DNA from: Cubamyces lactineus
Taxonomy: Eukaryota > Basidiomycota > Agaricomycetes > Polyporales > Polyporaceae
NCBI GenBank assembly: GCA_022376465.1
Contig: JACDTU010000023.1
Coordinates: forward strand, 310,001-374,000
DNA length: 64,000 nucleotides
Direction of reading: 5' to 3'
Below the pieces are notes generated by a model that did no database searches, was not told the origin of the DNA, and worked only from the letters and a program-made list of their open reading frames with translations. Positions 62,411 through 64,000 of this stretch are shown one piece after another. Every line of letters begins with the position of its first letter. Positions within the stretch are counted from its first letter, which is position 1. A program made the translations under genes and the position numbers.

Positions 62411-63992
62411 TCAATCGTAGCACGTAGGCATTGGAATGATGTGGCGCACCAAGAAAACTACGCCATCAGTGACTAGCTTCACGTTGCAATTCTCTCGCTG
62501 CCCTCGACGACCCGTCCTCACTGGCACCGTCTTATGGACGATCTGGTAAGGCATGGGTTTGTTCAAGTACGAGATGGAGTTTTCGTAGGGTTCCTGTGAG
62601 CTATAAACTTTGAAATATCGTGTCGCATGCTGTCGAGCCTCCCTGGTGGCGTCATCGGAGCGGGCCCATCGATGAACGTCGAATACGTATATATCGTGTG
62701 CAACGGAAGTGGCGGGGTCTTCCCTAGGAAACGAAATAGCGAACCGCGAGTCCGAAGACGCCAGAGATAGTTGCGCAGACGAGAAGACTCCTAGGAGGAG
62801 GCTGTCGTTATCGAGCGTCGCCCACTCTTCCCATCGTAAGATCCGGCTGTGTCCGTCCACACCCGCAGGACCCGATGACTGCAACCGCGAGAGGAGAGCT
62901 GCGCGGGATACGCAGTAAACATATGTCATTGGAAGAATATTGGAGTCGGCGCCTTGGACGGGAGCGTGGTTGAATACTTGGAACACGAGTAGTGCCGCAT
63001 GTGGGTTGTGGCCGAACCTGACCGCAGGAGGCGTACCCGTATCATGCACCATGCGGAAGCGGAAATATATCCCGTATTTCCCTCCGTTGCTTGGAGGCTG
63101 TAGAGTACACTGGGCCTCCAGACCTGGTGGGGTCGATAAATCATTGCAATCCACGGCGTAGATGAGCAACAAGTCGACCATGGAGATCATGAGCAGATTG
63201 GAAGTCAAAAACTCCGCGTGCATGAGGCCCGTGGGTCGCTCGTAGCACTGGTACGCAGTCAGATTAGTTATCCATCAGAGCTGTACTACGTCTACTTACC
63301 TGCACAAGCTCTCGAGTTCTCCAGTTATACACCAGCACTTTGGCGCCTGGGGAACATATGATAGTCCAGAGCATCGCTTCTCCACATATCGTCAGTTCTA
63401 GCGCTATATTGAACCATGCGGCGTCCACCTCATATAATATCGGTGAGTGGTCGATTGGTGTGAGAGACGAGACTTCGTCAGGAGACATGGTGAAGAAATG
63501 GCACCGGGAGATTCTACACGCGATTCGGATCAGCGTCACTGCACAAACAGCGCAGTAGCGAGCCTACCTCGAATTTTCTGACTCCGATCCAGCGAACGCA
63601 ACGATGGTTTGCTCAGCATTACTTGCGCCGCATTGTGGAACCAGCAAAGTCGCGCCAAGGTCAAAAATCCAAGACTTTGCTTGTATCTGGCGTGTAGGGG
63701 AGGGGAGCCGGACGAGTGTGACTTTGGACCCATCGCGCAAGGCTGAAAATGGACCGTTGAACGGCAGCAATTGCGGACATGTCCCCTCGGAATCTTCGCT
63801 AAGCTCTCTGGAGAATGTAGGATGTAACTCCAAAGGAGACTCCCGCCAGGTAGCCTGGTATTCTCTGAGCGAGCGTAGACGATTTGCAACCGGAGTATCT
63901 CTGGCCGCGCCGTCGACCATGGCAGAGAATGCGAGTTCACATTTGTATTGGATTTCGGACGATCCATACAGATCGTTAAGCCTCTTGCAGAC
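62411..63992 (-). CDS. F-box family protein copy 2 (first exon outside the window)
   Basis: Exons 63992-63568, 63513-63300 and 63247-62411, phases consistent. Exon 2 begins VCKRLNDLYGSSEIQYKCEL, with SAMVDG following, and directly follows an acceptor at the window edge, so the F-box exon must lie beyond base 64000. The C-terminal part parallels copy 1 throughout (MHAEFLTSNLLMISMVDL, RAALLSRLQSSG, DIYVFDVHRWARS, DGVVFLVRH). Intron positions are shared with copy 1. No frame disruptions are seen. Confidence 0.78.
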
Positions 63993-64000
63993 CTATCCGA

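Overview
This is nuclear DNA of a filamentous basidiomycete, almost certainly an Agaricomycete and possibly one of the Polyporales. The host genes have introns of about 50-75 bp with GT..AG ends. Several belong to families I know only from mushroom-forming fungi: P-loop NTPases with an 'FTIPFN' strand, TET/JBP-like oxygenases, a lineage-expanded F-box family, and the basic 'KKKRQKKNKGG' family. More than half of the window is transposable elements, several of them nested.

Layout. 1-5771 holds a divergent pair (a truncated basic/acidic protein of unknown function, and a protein with two RNase H1 N-terminal-type hybrid-binding domains), a small unknown gene, and a TET/JBP-like 2OG-Fe oxygenase whose 5' end is cut by an LTR. 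5772-12055 is Copia-A (minus strand, no matching target duplication). 12295-19581 is Copia-B (plus strand, 5-bp duplication GAAAC), with one nonsense codon and an inverted-repeat element lodged next to its 3' LTR. 20118-30300 holds a repeat-built LEA-like protein, a P-loop NTPase, a single-pass membrane protein and a partial segmental copy of the LEA-like gene. 30301-39573 holds a truncated F-box gene, two disordered proteins that share a cysteine-rich tail, and an HSL-type alpha/beta hydrolase. 41934-42005 is an initiator tRNA-Met gene. 42064-59871 is a Tad-like LINE inserted 43 bp upstream of that tRNA, with a 16-bp duplication and a 20-A tail. A chromodomain Gypsy element (47410-58752, duplication GATGG) sits in its RNase H domain. 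Inside that Gypsy element, at the RT YMDD codons, sits a 3.6-kb foldback palindrome (50911-54530, duplication GTGATTTACA). 60103-64000 carries two tandem F-box genes.

How parts connect. Both Copia elements have primer-binding sites complementary to the anticodon region of initiator tRNA-Met, and this window encodes that tRNA. The Gypsy element instead looks self-primed (Tf1-like): the 10 nt after its 5' LTR are complementary to the predicted start of its own transcript. It carries a canonical GGGTTTT slippery site between gag and pol. After pol it carries three further ORFs, spaced 6, 5 and 1 nt apart: two small related membrane proteins and a protein with two zinc knuckles. This operon-like 3' module is the best candidate for something undescribed. 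All three in-frame stops in the retroelements are TGA where CGA would restore the expected residue, which fits CpG deamination.
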